Positions 8,620 through 18,396 are shown, numbered from the stretch's first letter. The stretch: 64,000 nucleotides of DNA from CAJQQK01 sp965224225 (GCA_965224225.1 CBDCZF010000020.1:124001-188000), one strand, 5' to 3'. Made by a program: numbers and translations. Notes: generated from the sequence alone by a model not told the origin.

Positions 8620-9819
8620 TTAGCCAGCCGGCTTCTGCGCCGCCTTCTGCGCAAACAACCTCTCAATCTCGTCGGGCTCATACCCCATTTCGGCCAAGAT
8701 CTCGGCACTGTGTTCGCCGAGATTTGGCTGCAGGCGCCGCACACTTGAGGGCGTTTTTGAGAACCGAATGGGCGGCCGCGTCATGCGAATGCGCCCTTCT
8801 GTCGGATGATCCTTCTCCTGCCAAAAGTCGCCGGCCAGCAACTGCTCGTTTTCGAGCAGCATCTCCTTGGTATTGACGATCATGACCGGAATATTGGCGG
8901 CATCCAGAACCTCGAGCCATTCCGCAGTTGTTCGCGTCGCGATGATCTCGGCGAGAATGGCGTAAACGGCTTCGGAATTGTTGGTCCGCCCTGAAATGGT
9001 CGCGAACCGTTCGTCTGCGGTCAGGTGTTCGCGGCCTGCCAACTGGAACAGATCCCGCCAATTCGTGTCCGTGTAGGGCAGTACCGTTAGGTACCCATCC
9101 TTGGTTGCGTAGGGGCGCCGCTCGGCGTTGAGGATGCGGGCATAGCCCATGTCGCCGACGTGCGGCTCGAAGCAGGCGCCATAGAGATGCTCCACCATGA
9201 CGAAGTCAACTAGCGTTTCGAACATCGGCACTTCCACCGCCTGCCCGCCGCCGCCGCGCTCGCGGCAGACTAACGCGGCAAGTATTGCAGTCAGCACGTT
9301 ATAGGCGCTCGTCTTGTCAGCCATGATGGTTGGCACAAACCGAGGCTGATCGGATGCGACGGCCTGCAGGTCGGCAAGTCCGCTGGCGGCCTGGATCACA
9401 TCGTCGTAGGCCGGCTTGTCGGCAAAAGGTCCGTCACTGGCAAAGCCAAATGTGGCGCAAAATATAAGATCGGGGTTGATTGCGGAAAAGCGCTCGTAGG
9501 TTAGGCCAAGCTTGCGTGCCACTTTCGGGCGCATGTTGTGTACGAACACGTCAGCCGTCGCGATGACCTTGTCGAGCACTTCCTGGCCGGCGTCCTGTGT
9601 CAGGTCGAGGACCACGCTGCGTTTGTTGCGGTTTGCCGCCAGAAAGAGCGATGCCATGCCTTCGTTGCGCCGGGGGCCCAGTTGACGGGTTGTGTCACCG
9701 GTTGGCGTTTCGATCTTGATGACGTCGGCACCCATATCTCCCAGCATCTGAGCGGCCCAGGGCCCAAGAATAACGGTCGTTAGCTCCACGACCCTAATGC
9801 CGTCTAACGCACCTGCCAT
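8620..9819 (-). CDS. Family III CoA-transferase (CaiB/BaiF type)
   Basis: 399-residue formyl-CoA transferase-like enzyme moving CoA between carboxylic acids. The N-terminal segment LDGIRVVELTTVILGP and the GADVIKIETPTGD motif are standard for the family, and the catalytic Asp lies in KPAYDDVIQAASG. It is convergent with the acyl-CoA dehydrogenase, only 14 bp apart with no obvious terminator between them. It is the last gene of a minus-strand series (enoyl-CoA hydratase, CoA-transferase, GMC enzyme, this gene). It probably activates a carboxylate product of the GMC pathway as its CoA thioester. Two relatives occur at 15418 and 18444. Confidence 0.88.
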   Translation of the reverse strand: MAGALDGIRVVELTTVILGPWAAQMLGDMGADVIKIETPTGDTTRQLGPRRNEGMASLFLAANRNKRSVVLDLTQDAGQEVLDKVIATADVFVHNMRPKVARKLGLTYERFSAINPDLIFCATFGFASDGPFADKPAYDDVIQAASGLADLQAVASDQPRFVPTIMADKTSAYNVLTAILAALVCRERGGGGQAVEVPMFETLVDFVMVEHLYGACFEPHVGDMGYARILNAERRPYATKDGYLTVLPYTDTNWRDLFQLAGREHLTADERFATISGRTNNSEAVYAILAEIIATRTTAEWLEVLDAANIPVMIVNTKEMLLENEQLLAGDFWQEKDHPTEGRIRMTRPPIRFSKTPSSVRRLQPNLGEHSAEILAEMGYEPDEIERLFAQKAAQKPAG

Positions 9820-9880
9820 GGTTGATTCCTCACTTGAGACAACATCTCACCACACTCCAGAAATCACGGCAAAATTCTGA

Positions 9881-11527
9881 TCATCCAGATTCAGGCACGA
9901 CGATCGGTTCGAGCGCCGGCCTGCCCAGCACAAGATCAGCTCCCTTCTCTGCAATCATCATGACAGCAGCGTTGAGGTTTGCCGAGATCATGGCCGGCAT
10001 GATTGAGGCGTCGATCACCCGCAGCGCCTCGATGCCGCGCACGCGCAACTGGTCATCAACAACTGCGGTCTGGTCCGAAGATGGCCCCATCTTGCATGTT
10101 CCCATCACGTGGTAGGTCGTGTTGCCCCATCGGCGCGCCGCATCAAGCATTTCATCATCGCTTTGTATGTCTTCACCAGGATAGACCTCACCATCATGAT
10201 ATGGCTGCATTGCCTTCGTGTTCATCAAGCGACGCGCCAGTTTGATCGCTTCAACCGCCATGTGCCGATCGCCTTCGGTGTCGAGATAGTTTGGCTGAAT
10301 ACGAGGCGGGGCAAAAGGATTGGCAGATGTTGCGGTAACGAACCCGCGGCTTTCAGGGCGATGCTGCCAGGCGGCGACGGTAAATCCGGGATGGCTGTCG
10401 AAAACACCGTGCCGGCCTTCCTTGAAACTCGCAGGCGTAAAGATGAACTGTAGGTCATTGCTGCGAGTATCCGGGTTGGAATGCCAAAACCCGTAAACCA
10501 TGGTGGCGCTCAGGTTGACGATGCTCTCACCGCCAATCAGATATTTGCCAATTTCAGCAAAGAGTCTCAAGCCGTGCGCACGTTCGTTGAGCGTCTCGAT
10601 GCCTTTGACGCGAGCGCTCAAGCGCGGTGCGTAGTGGTCTTGCAGATTCAGACCGACACCGGGCAGGGCATGGTTGACGGCAACACCGATTGAAGAAAGA
10701 TGCTCAGGATCGCCGATGCCGGATAGCTGGAGCAGTTGTGGTGAGTTGATCGCGCCACCACTGACTATGACTTCGCGTCGGGCTCTCAAGTATTGCTTCT
10801 TGCCGTTTGATCCGCCGATCGACACGTCAGCCCCGACGGCACGCTTGCCATCGAGGACAATCCGCACGGCATGTGCATTTGTCTTGACTGTCAGATTCGA
10901 GCGAGATTTGGCGGGATTGAGGAACGCTGTCGCCGTACTTACGCGGCGCCCTTTATGAGCGGTGCGCTGCACATAGGATATCCCCTCCTGAACGGCACCA
11001 TTGTAGTCCGGGTTTTGAGGAATGCCGAGTTCTCCGGCACCGGCAATGAACGCGTTACATAGCGGATGCCGCATCGGAATGTCGGCAACGATCAGCGGCC
11101 CTGACCGGCCTCGAAACGTATCATCGCCCTGCCCAATGCGCGTTTCACATCGTCGAAAGTAGGGAAGCACGTCTGCGTAGCCCCAGCCGAGATTACCGCG
11201 CTGCGCCCAACCATCGAAGTCCAACCGATGGCCACGATTATAAATATGGCCATTGATCGAACTTGACCCACCCAGTGTCTTGCCGCGCGGCACCGGCGTC
11301 GTCCGCCCACCCGTTCCGCTGGATGGCTCCGCCTGATAGAGCCAATTCACTTTCGCGTCGGTTAGCGTCTTAATGAAGCCGGCTGGGATGTGGATGTAAG
11401 GGTTCCGATCAGGTGGGCCTGCTTCGAGTAGGCAAACACGATGCGCACCTGTTTCAGTCAGACGGTTCGCCAGTATGCATCCAGCTGATCCTGCACCGAC
11501 AATGATATAGTCAAACTCCTCAGTCAC
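9881..11527 (-). CDS. GMC-family FAD oxidoreductase, second copy
   Basis: About 548 residues. The FAD motif VGAGSAG follows directly after the GTG start at 11527 (FDYIIVGAGSAG). An in-frame upstream start at 11653 would add 42 residues without family similarity, so I prefer the GTG. Signatures are TLGGSSSINGHIYNRG, SGGAINSPQLLQLSGIG, YHVMGTCKMG and NLNAAVMMIAEKGADLV. The last segment has Asn-Leu-Asn where the first GMC enzyme has Asn-Thr-His, so the catalytic region differs and substrate range or activity may differ too. It lies between two CoA-transferase genes on the same strand, consistent with oxidation of an alcohol before CoA activation. Confidence 0.88.
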   Translation of the reverse strand: MTEEFDYIIVGAGSAGCILANRLTETGAHRVCLLEAGPPDRNPYIHIPAGFIKTLTDAKVNWLYQAEPSSGTGGRTTPVPRGKTLGGSSSINGHIYNRGHRLDFDGWAQRGNLGWGYADVLPYFRRCETRIGQGDDTFRGRSGPLIVADIPMRHPLCNAFIAGAGELGIPQNPDYNGAVQEGISYVQRTAHKGRRVSTATAFLNPAKSRSNLTVKTNAHAVRIVLDGKRAVGADVSIGGSNGKKQYLRARREVIVSGGAINSPQLLQLSGIGDPEHLSSIGVAVNHALPGVGLNLQDHYAPRLSARVKGIETLNERAHGLRLFAEIGKYLIGGESIVNLSATMVYGFWHSNPDTRSNDLQFIFTPASFKEGRHGVFDSHPGFTVAAWQHRPESRGFVTATSANPFAPPRIQPNYLDTEGDRHMAVEAIKLARRLMNTKAMQPYHDGEVYPGEDIQSDDEMLDAARRWGNTTYHVMGTCKMGPSSDQTAVVDDQLRVRGIEALRVIDASIMPAMISANLNAAVMMIAEKGADLVLGRPALEPIVVPESG

Positions 11528-11692
11528 GCGTCCCCGCCAATGATTGTCAGAAGTGGTCGGTATAATACCGTTACTCGGGTTGAAGTGCACATCACGCTGG
11601 AAATCAAACGACGAAGTGCGAGTCGAGGCAGTCGCGACCGTCAAAAAATCCACATTTCGAATATTGAAGCAATCGGCATTTGGACAGAAGTT

Positions 11693-12946
11693 TCAAATCA
11701 AGCCGTCGGACAAGCGTTTCAGCAGCACTGGGCGAAAGTCAGGGTGTGAGATCGCAATCAGGGCTCGAGCGCGTTCTTCAAGTGTTCGCCCCCGCAACTC
11801 GGCAATACCATGCTCTGTTACGACAAAGTCCGCTTCCGCGCGTGGTGCCGTGACGACGCCGTCGGACAAGCGCGGGACAATTCGGGACAAGGTTCCCATA
11901 CGAGCTGTCGACTCCAGAACGAGAATGTTTCGGCCGCCGGTAGAACGTTGTGCGCCCCGCATGAAATCCGATTGTCCGCCGATGACGCCGACATGGCGCC
12001 CCGCAACGGTTTCGGAGTTGACCTGTCCTGTCAGGTCCACTTCAAGTGTGGAGTTGATCGCAACGAAGTTCTGAATTTGCGCGTGAACTGCGATGTCGTG
12101 CGTGTATCGTGGCGACCGTATCTCCAGCGCGGAATTTCGATGCGCCCACTTATAAAGTCTTTCCGAGCCGAGCAAGGTCGCCGTAACGCACTTTCCGGTG
12201 TCAATCGGTTTTCTAGCGTTCGTAATGACACCGGCTTCGGCCAATTCGCTTACACGGTCGCCAATGGTGCCCGAATGCACACCGAGATCGCGCTTATCGC
12301 CAAGGCATTCAAGCACGGCGTCAGGCAGTGAGCCGAGCCCGACCTCAAGCGTGTCACCGTCTCGGATCAGCCGGGTAACGTGTCGACCAATTTCCCGTTC
12401 CATGTCGCGCGCCGGTCTCGAGCCAATTTCGAGGGGTGGGCGCGAGACGTGTACGACATGATCGATGTGGCGGCTTTCAACTTGCGTGTCGCCATATGTG
12501 ACCGGTAGTTGATCGTTGACCTCAGCAACCACGACGCGCGCCTTCGGGATCGCTTCAAGCAGATGATCGACCATCAATGATAGGTTGAATGCCCGCCCAT
12601 CCGGCGCCACCTGAAGAAGGACGCAATTCAGCTCGATCGTACCTTGACGTATAAGTTCCGGCAGCATGAAGTAGTTGACAGGCAAAACACCAAACCCGCC
12701 GGCGTCATGAAAACGTCGGTTGGTGACAGAGCCACCAATGGCAGCAATCTTCATGGCTCGGCATAAGGCCTCGGCATCGATTGCGTCTGTAATAGAGATG
12801 TTGAGCAGCGCTGCAACGTTGGCTGGCACGCGCTCCAGCTGTGCTTCGAGGATCTCAAGCAATCGAAGCGGCTCGACCGCCACCCCGGACCAGGCAATTC
12901 GGTCACCGGCCCTTAGTAAACCGGCAATATCAAGCTCATCCGTCAT
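11693..12946 (-). CDS. Acetyl-CoA hydrolase/4-hydroxybutyrate CoA-transferase family protein
   Basis: 417-residue family I CoA-transferase. Recognisable parts are the N-terminal GDRIAWSGVAVEPLRLL, the central FAINST-like segment (here FVAINSTLEVDLTGQVN, which contains the Glu expected to form the enzyme-CoA thioester) and the C-terminal VVTEHGIAELRGRTLEERA, very typical of the group. It probably swaps CoA between acetyl-CoA or another donor and a short or hydroxy-substituted acid. The ATG at 12946 overlaps the stop of the upstream enoyl-CoA hydratase by 11 bp, indicating coupling. A longer in-frame start at 13072 would lie inside the neighbour and is rejected. Confidence 0.85.
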   Translation of the reverse strand: MTDELDIAGLLRAGDRIAWSGVAVEPLRLLEILEAQLERVPANVAALLNISITDAIDAEALCRAMKIAAIGGSVTNRRFHDAGGFGVLPVNYFMLPELIRQGTIELNCVLLQVAPDGRAFNLSLMVDHLLEAIPKARVVVAEVNDQLPVTYGDTQVESRHIDHVVHVSRPPLEIGSRPARDMEREIGRHVTRLIRDGDTLEVGLGSLPDAVLECLGDKRDLGVHSGTIGDRVSELAEAGVITNARKPIDTGKCVTATLLGSERLYKWAHRNSALEIRSPRYTHDIAVHAQIQNFVAINSTLEVDLTGQVNSETVAGRHVGVIGGQSDFMRGAQRSTGGRNILVLESTARMGTLSRIVPRLSDGVVTAPRAEADFVVTEHGIAELRGRTLEERARALIAISHPDFRPVLLKRLSDGLI

Positions 12947-13790
12947 AGTTGGGCCGGCGCTTCTCGCGGAACGCCGCGACGCCCTCTGCAAAGTGTGGGC
13001 TGGCACGCACTTCGTCGCCGAGCTGTTGTTCCATGTCTTCACGCGCCTTTGCCGTTTCCGCGATGATGTCACTCATCTGGCGCTTTACGGCCTGCACCGC
13101 TGCGGGGCTGTTGGCAGCAATAGCTTCGGCAGTCTCAATCGCCGCGTCGACAACTGATCCAGCTTCGACCACACGATTAATGAGATTGATTTTCTGAGCA
13201 GCCCCCGCGTCAATCAGCCGGCCCGTGAGGATCAGATCCATCGCATGGACATGGCCGATCTGCCGAGCAAGTTTGATCGTTGCACCGCCGAAGGGATAGA
13301 TTGACCACTTAACCTCCGGCAATCCGAAACGCGCATGAGGGGCAGCAATTCGAATGTCGGTCGCAAGCAACAATTCCATGCCGCCACCGGCACAATCTCC
13401 GTTGACGGCTGCAATGATTGGCTTGGAGTATGTGGTTGTTTTAAGCAACGCGCGATTGACCGAGCGGGCGGTCTCGTCAGACACTGACAGGTCGCCGCCA
13501 ATGTCAGCACCAGCACAAAACGCCCTGCCGCCTGCGCCGGTGAGGACGATCGCACGGCACGCCGGATCAGCGTCGAGCCGGTCCCACAGGTCCGCTAACT
13601 CCATCATCATCTCGCGCGACATGGCGTTGCGCTTTGACTGATTGTCGATCACGATTTGCGTCACAAATGGCGCAGGTTGAGAAATATTGAGCGGCACGCG
13701 TTTTCCGTCCTCAGATATCAGCGTGTGGCGTCGACGCCGAGCAGCCACGCTTGTATGCCTCAATTTCATGCCGCAGCCCGGTTGTGACAC
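12936..13790 (-). CDS. Enoyl-CoA hydratase/isomerase family protein
   Basis: Crotonase-fold enzyme of up to 284 residues. The oxyanion hole is formed by AFCAGADIGGD and GDCAGGGMELLLATDIR. The segment RFGLPEVKWSIYPFGGATIKL follows; the second usual hydratase Glu position is occupied differently, so it may be an isomerase or another crotonase activity. The long start near 13790 is GTG; an internal ATG near 13769 would give 277 residues and leave more room for the divergent promoter with the ligase at 13823. It is the first gene of the minus-strand operon and its stop overlaps the next CoA-transferase start. Confidence 0.85.
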   Translation of the reverse strand: MSQPGCGMKLRHTSVAARRRRHTLISEDGKRVPLNISQPAPFVTQIVIDNQSKRNAMSREMMMELADLWDRLDADPACRAIVLTGAGGRAFCAGADIGGDLSVSDETARSVNRALLKTTTYSKPIIAAVNGDCAGGGMELLLATDIRIAAPHARFGLPEVKWSIYPFGGATIKLARQIGHVHAMDLILTGRLIDAGAAQKINLINRVVEAGSVVDAAIETAEAIAANSPAAVQAVKRQMSDIIAETAKAREDMEQQLGDEVRASPHFAEGVAAFREKRRPNYDG

Positions 13791-13822
13791 GCCATGACTC
13801 TAAAGACTTATAGCAGGCTCCC

Positions 13823-15421
13823 ATGAAGGCTCCATACAGTCGCACAATGTTCGAGTTGCTCTCAGAGCAGGCCGACGGCGCATCGGATGCGTTGGCCGCG
13901 ATAAGTGCCGATCGTCGCGTTTCATTTGCCGAGCTTTACAGCACATCCAGTCAACTCGCCGGGCGACTCTACAGCGACGGCATTCGGCGTGGTGACCGCG
14001 TCGGCCTTCTTTCGAACAACCGTATTGAATGGTTGGAAATATTCTTCGCGCTAGCGGCACTGGGGGCTGTCGTTGTGCCATTCAGCACATGGTCGACGGC
14101 AAACGAGCTGGAGTTTCTGATCAACGATTCCGGTGTCCGTCAGCTGTTTCTTGTTGACCGTTTTGGCGATCAGGATTTTGCAGGCAATATTTCTCGCATG
14201 TCTGAAGCGGGCAAAACCCCTGCACTGGAGACATGCGTCGTGATCGGTAAGACGGTGCCGTCGGGCATGATCGACTACAAGACCCTGCGAACCGATGGTG
14301 ACCCGCTTGCCCAACTTCCACCCGGGGAACGTGCGAGTGCTGCCGATCCGCTGATCATCGTCTATACGTCAGGGTCCAGCAGCCGCCCCAAGGCGGTGCC
14401 GCTCGATCATTTCGCGAGCATTGAAAACGGCTTTAATATCGGTGAGAGGCAGGGGCTCGTACCGGGCGATCGCGTGCTCGTCTCAATTCCGCTGTTTTGG
14501 TCGTATGGGGCGATCAACGCACTGCCCGCAACGTTATCCCATGGCGCGACGCTGGTCCTCCAGAGTCACTTCGAAGCAGGCGGCGCATTGGATCTGATTG
14601 AGCGGGAAGACTGTACGGCGATCTACACGCTGCCTGCAATCACCAACGCGCTGACCGCACATGCTGACTTTTTACCGGAGCGTACGTCGTCGCTTCGAAC
14701 AGGCGTGACGATTGGCGCGCCGCAGGACATCGTCAAAGCCGCGATTGAGCTGGGCGCGGGCGATATCTGCAATATTTATGGCGGCACGGAGAACTACGGC
14801 AACTGTTGCGTGACGCCGAGCTTTTGGCCGCTTGAGAAACGCAGCGCCTCGCAAGGCCCTCCTTTGCCCGGCGTGAACATACGCATTCGGGATGTTGAAT
14901 CGGGCAAATTGCTGGGCCAAGGAAGCGTTGGCGAGATTGAAGTGCACGGCTATCTGACGCGAGGGTACGATGGCGCAAGTTCGGCCTTCAATGCCGAGAC
15001 CTTCACCAATGATGGTTACTTCAAGACCGGCGATCTTGGTTCGCTGGATGAGGAAGGGGCGATGCACTTTGCCGGACGCCGCTCCGAAATGATCAAGCGG
15101 TCAGGGATCAACGTGTCGCCTGCCGAAGTGGAAGAGGCCCTGCAACAGCACGAGTCAATCGGCCTTGCCGGCGTGACCGGCCTGGAGGACGTCGCCCGCG
15201 GCGAGATCATTGTTGCGTTCGTCATGCCGAAGCCCGGTAACACTGTGGATGACAAGGAGCTGCTGGCACATTGCCGCGAACGCCTCTCCCGTTACAAGGT
15301 GCCCGACCGAATGATATTCGTCGAGAGCCTGCCCTTGACCGTTACGGGCAAACTGATGCGAAGGGAGTTACGCGATCTCGCCGCCGCAGTCGCATCAGGA
15401 GATAATGGCGAGGACTTATGA
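13823..15421 (+). CDS. Acyl-CoA synthetase (AMP-forming ligase)
   Basis: 532-residue ANL-superfamily enzyme activating a carboxylic acid to acyl-CoA through an acyl adenylate. Core motifs include IYGGTENYGNCCV (A5), YFKTGDLGSLDEEGAMHFAGR (A7/A8) and PLTVTGKLMRREL with the C-terminal catalytic Lys. The phosphate-binding loop is unusual: YTSGSSSRPKAV instead of the common YTSGTTGxPKG, keeping the Lys but replacing several Gly/Thr with Ser/Ala. It diverges from the hydratase gene and overlaps the next gene by 4 bp (ATGA). It would supply the CoA ester used by the racemase-like and dehydrogenase enzymes around it. Confidence 0.9.
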   Translation: MKAPYSRTMFELLSEQADGASDALAAISADRRVSFAELYSTSSQLAGRLYSDGIRRGDRVGLLSNNRIEWLEIFFALAALGAVVVPFSTWSTANELEFLINDSGVRQLFLVDRFGDQDFAGNISRMSEAGKTPALETCVVIGKTVPSGMIDYKTLRTDGDPLAQLPPGERASAADPLIIVYTSGSSSRPKAVPLDHFASIENGFNIGERQGLVPGDRVLVSIPLFWSYGAINALPATLSHGATLVLQSHFEAGGALDLIEREDCTAIYTLPAITNALTAHADFLPERTSSLRTGVTIGAPQDIVKAAIELGAGDICNIYGGTENYGNCCVTPSFWPLEKRSASQGPPLPGVNIRIRDVESGKLLGQGSVGEIEVHGYLTRGYDGASSAFNAETFTNDGYFKTGDLGSLDEEGAMHFAGRRSEMIKRSGINVSPAEVEEALQQHESIGLAGVTGLEDVARGEIIVAFVMPKPGNTVDDKELLAHCRERLSRYKVPDRMIFVESLPLTVTGKLMRRELRDLAAAVASGDNGEDL

Positions 15422-16536
15422 GGACTCTCAGCGGCTTTCTGGAAGGTGTCCGTATCCTGGATTTTTCGCAGTACATTCCAGGCCCGTTCGCAACCCTGAT
15501 GCTGGTCGACATGGGAGCGACCGTTATCAAGATCGAGCCTCCCGGTGGGGACCCAATGCAAACGCTCGGACCGCGGGACCGGCAAGGTCGCCCGCTCTTT
15601 TACGATACGCTCAATGCGGGCAAGTCGGTTTTGAAACTCGACCTAAAACAGCCAGATGATGTGGCGCATTGTCTGGCATTGGTAGGAGATTGCGACGTCC
15701 TGATCGAAGGGTTCCGGCCCGGCGTCATGGAGCGTCTCGGCCTCGACTACGACAGTTTGAGCGACCTCAACCCAAAGCTCGTTTATTGTTCAATCAGCGG
15801 TTATGGCGCCGAAGGCCCTGACGCCCAACGTGCTGGTCATGATGCCAACTATCTCGCTGAAGCCGGTGTTCTCGACCGAAACGGCATAAGGCGGCCGGTC
15901 TTTTTCGATCCGCCGGTTGCAGATTTGTCCGGCAGCTTGTTCGCGGCCATGGCCATCCTGGGAGCGCTCAACGGTCGGCAACGCAGCGGCCGCGGCTGCC
16001 ATATCGATCTGGCACTTGCCGATGTGATCATGCCCTTGCAGATGCTTCAGATCGCAGACTGTGCGGCAAATGGAGCCGTTCCCCAGCGGGGTGAAACCTA
16101 TCTGAACGGCGGCGCCGCCTACTACAATGTCTACGGAACACGCGACGGTGCCTATGTTGTGGTCGGTGCGGTTGAGCCCAAATTTTGGCGGACGTTCTCT
16201 GAAGCAGCGGAGCGCCCGGAATGGGTTCGCCGACAAAACGAACTGATGCCGCAATCGGAACTGATCAGGGACGTTGCTGCCCGCTTGAGCGAGCTGACAC
16301 TTGCCGAATGCCTTGATCGCTTCGCTTCCGATGATTGTTGTGTATCGCCGGTGCTGCCCATTGATCGCGCCTTGGCGGCAAAGCGCATCGCCGATCGCGG
16401 ATTGGTTGCAGCCGGTGCTGACGGCATCCTTCAGTCGCTATTTCCCGCCCGGATAAATGGCGAAAAGCCTACACCACGAACCTCATGGCAGGTCTTTGGC
16501 GAATGCGGAACCACGACAAACAAGCAGGAAACCTGA
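15418..16536 (+). CDS. Alpha-methylacyl-CoA racemase-like family III CoA-transferase
   Basis: 372-residue CaiB-fold protein. The segment RAGHDANYLAEAGVLD closely matches the active-site His-Asp motif (AGHDxNY) of alpha-methylacyl-CoA racemases, and a second Asp follows in PVADLSGSLFAAM. This makes a 2-methylacyl-CoA epimerase more likely than a CoA-transferase. Such enzymes are required when methyl-branched chains enter beta-oxidation, because acyl-CoA dehydrogenases accept only one epimer. The start ATG overlaps the ligase stop and a quinone oxidoreductase follows after 3 bp, so these three genes form one operon. It is the best pointer to a branched-chain substrate for the whole region. Confidence 0.82.
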   Translation: MRTLSGFLEGVRILDFSQYIPGPFATLMLVDMGATVIKIEPPGGDPMQTLGPRDRQGRPLFYDTLNAGKSVLKLDLKQPDDVAHCLALVGDCDVLIEGFRPGVMERLGLDYDSLSDLNPKLVYCSISGYGAEGPDAQRAGHDANYLAEAGVLDRNGIRRPVFFDPPVADLSGSLFAAMAILGALNGRQRSGRGCHIDLALADVIMPLQMLQIADCAANGAVPQRGETYLNGGAAYYNVYGTRDGAYVVVGAVEPKFWRTFSEAAERPEWVRRQNELMPQSELIRDVAARLSELTLAECLDRFASDDCCVSPVLPIDRALAAKRIADRGLVAAGADGILQSLFPARINGEKPTPRTSWQVFGECGTTTNKQET

Positions 16537-16539
16537 GCT

Positions 16540-17517
16540 ATGCGTGCATTACTCTGCCGTGAACTCGGCTCCATCGACCACCTCGAAGTTGGTGAATTGC
16601 CTGCCCCGGTTCTCGGTGATGGAGATGTGCGCATTGCGGTCAGGGCATCGGGCGTTAATTTTCCCGATATCCTGATGGTCGAAGGCAAATATCAGGTAAA
16701 GCCGGATCTGCCATTCGTGCCGGGTTTGGAGCTGGCAGGCGAAGTACTTGAGTGCGCCGCAGGTGTCGAACATGTCCGGCCTGGTGACCGGGTGATGGCG
16801 TTTGCCCGCTTTGGCGGTGCGCATGCCGATGAGGCCGTCGTACCGGGAGCGATCGCAACGCCAATACCAGAGGGAATGGATGACGTTGCGGCTGCGGCGT
16901 TTCCGGTCGCTTACGGTACTGCTCACTTTGCGCTTGAGCATAGGGGGCGGCTGCAGCCCGGTGAGACATTACTGGTATTGGGTGCAGCCGGTGGCGTCGG
17001 CCTGGCTGCGATCGAGATCGGCAAACATCTCGGTGCCCGCGTGATTGCGGCCGCAAGCAATGCCGAGAAACTCACGATCGCGAAGGCGCATGGGGCTAAT
17101 GAGGTTGTTAACTATCGAGATTGCAATCTTCGCGATACCGTTCGCGATCTGACCAGCGGCATGGGGGTTGATGTGGTATTCGACCCTGTCGGCGGCGACG
17201 CATTCACGCAATCGGTTCGCTGCATCGGTTGGGAGGGACGCATTTTAGTGATCGGCTTCGCTTCCGGTAACATCCCGTCGGTCGCTGCCAACATGATCCT
17301 GGTCAAGAACTTCTCGGTCACCGGCGTTGTCTTTGGCGAGCACAGCCGGCGTTTTCCAGATGACACGCGCGAGCGACTGACGGACTTGCTGACACATTTC
17401 GATGAGGGCAAGTTCGTGCCCAACGTCAGCGGCACGTTTCAACTCGAAGACGCCAAAATCGCGATCAAGCAAATGGCGGATCGACGCGTAACGGGTAAAC
17501 TTGTACTCACGCGTTGA
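16540..17517 (+). CDS. NADPH:quinone oxidoreductase-like MDR protein
   Basis: 325-residue medium-chain dehydrogenase/reductase without catalytic zinc ligands, of the quinone oxidoreductase (zeta-crystallin-like) group. Visible features are SGVNFPDILMVEGKYQ, the nucleotide-binding VLGAAGGVGLAAIEIGK and the typical GMGVDVVFDPVGG. It would use NADPH to reduce a quinone or an enone/enoyl thioester. It starts 3 bp after the racemase-like gene, so it is cotranscribed with ligase and racemase. Possible roles are reduction of an unsaturated intermediate or detoxification of electrophilic enones produced in the pathway. Confidence 0.85.
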   Translation: MRALLCRELGSIDHLEVGELPAPVLGDGDVRIAVRASGVNFPDILMVEGKYQVKPDLPFVPGLELAGEVLECAAGVEHVRPGDRVMAFARFGGAHADEAVVPGAIATPIPEGMDDVAAAAFPVAYGTAHFALEHRGRLQPGETLLVLGAAGGVGLAAIEIGKHLGARVIAAASNAEKLTIAKAHGANEVVNYRDCNLRDTVRDLTSGMGVDVVFDPVGGDAFTQSVRCIGWEGRILVIGFASGNIPSVAANMILVKNFSVTGVVFGEHSRRFPDDTRERLTDLLTHFDEGKFVPNVSGTFQLEDAKIAIKQMADRRVTGKLVLTR

Positions 17518-17637
17518 TTGCACCAGAGATCGCACGGTGCAATTCGCAGGAACTCCGTTTCGGATAGTCGCGATGCACGACGGCTGCCTCGGCAGGGTCA
17601 AATCTAACATCCTTGACTCAGCATACAATGCGGCATA

Positions 17638-17652
17638 TTGAATTCAGAATTC
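17638..17652. promoter_or_regulatory. Candidate GntR operator, copy 1
   Basis: The 15-bp sequence TTGAATTCAGAATTC lies just upstream of the GntR regulator start and contains two GAATTC units separated by one base. A 14/15 match recurs at 18397-18411 before the next gene. The placement suggests an autoregulatory binding site. Confidence 0.45.
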
Positions 17653-17662
17653 GGAGTTCATC

Positions 17663-18349
17663 ATGAAGCCTATCGAAACACATCCCGGCCGGACCGAGCT
17701 TGTCTACCAAGCGATCGTCGATGAAATCAGCGACGGTTCCTTGCTGCCCGGCACGCATCTCGTGCAGGAGCAGTTGGCGACACGCCTTGGTGTTTCTCGC
17801 CAGCCCGTGCAGCAGGCCATGGCACTGCTCAAGGCAGATGGTTTGGTCGAGCAGGCACCTGGGCGTGGCCTGCGGGTGACGAGCCTCAATCTCGAACTCA
17901 TGCAGCAGCACTACGAGATCCGCGCCGCCCTAGATGGTCTTGCGGCACGTCTTGCGGCAGAGGGGGCCAAGCGCTCCAAAGAGGTCCGACAATCCATTGC
18001 AAAGCGCGGCGAGGCGATCATATCCTCCGCCGGTTCAGCAATTGGCGCAATGAACATCAAGCGTCTAGTGAAGCTTGACGCGGATTTTCACAGCTTCATC
18101 TATGAGAGTTCAGGCAACGCCTTGATCGCAAGCACGGCGGAGCCACACTGGCGGCATCTGCGCCGGGTCATGAGCGAGGTTCTGCGGCGTGCAGAGGAGC
18201 CGGAGAAGATCTGGCGTCAGCACGAAGACATCCTCGAAGCCGTTGTTGCCGGCAACGCTCAGAAGGCCGAACTGGCAGCGGTCCGGCACATTGAGAATGC
18301 CGCCAAGCGTCTGACGGCAGCCTTCGCAGGAGAACTTCTGCCGGCTTGA
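17663..18349 (+). CDS. GntR-family transcriptional regulator (FCD/FadR subfamily)
   Basis: 228-residue regulator. Residues 10-75 form the winged helix (LVYQAIVDEISDGSLLPG, then LATRLGVSRQPVQQAMALL); the remainder is an all-helical FCD ligand-binding domain with DADFHSFIYESSGN and a C-terminal His-containing helix. FCD regulators normally sense a carboxylate or acyl-CoA and repress their neighbours. It is the only transcription factor seen in the catabolic block, so it is the most likely controller of the flanking operons. The ATG at 17663 has CGGAG upstream. A 15-bp motif precedes it and recurs upstream of the next gene. Confidence 0.9.
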   Translation: MKPIETHPGRTELVYQAIVDEISDGSLLPGTHLVQEQLATRLGVSRQPVQQAMALLKADGLVEQAPGRGLRVTSLNLELMQQHYEIRAALDGLAARLAAEGAKRSKEVRQSIAKRGEAIISSAGSAIGAMNIKRLVKLDADFHSFIYESSGNALIASTAEPHWRHLRRVMSEVLRRAEEPEKIWRQHEDILEAVVAGNAQKAELAAVRHIENAAKRLTAAFAGELLPA

Positions 18350-18396
18350 TGTCGCGGTGCGGGCCGCCGGTGCCAGTGGTCTTGCTAAGCTTGAGG

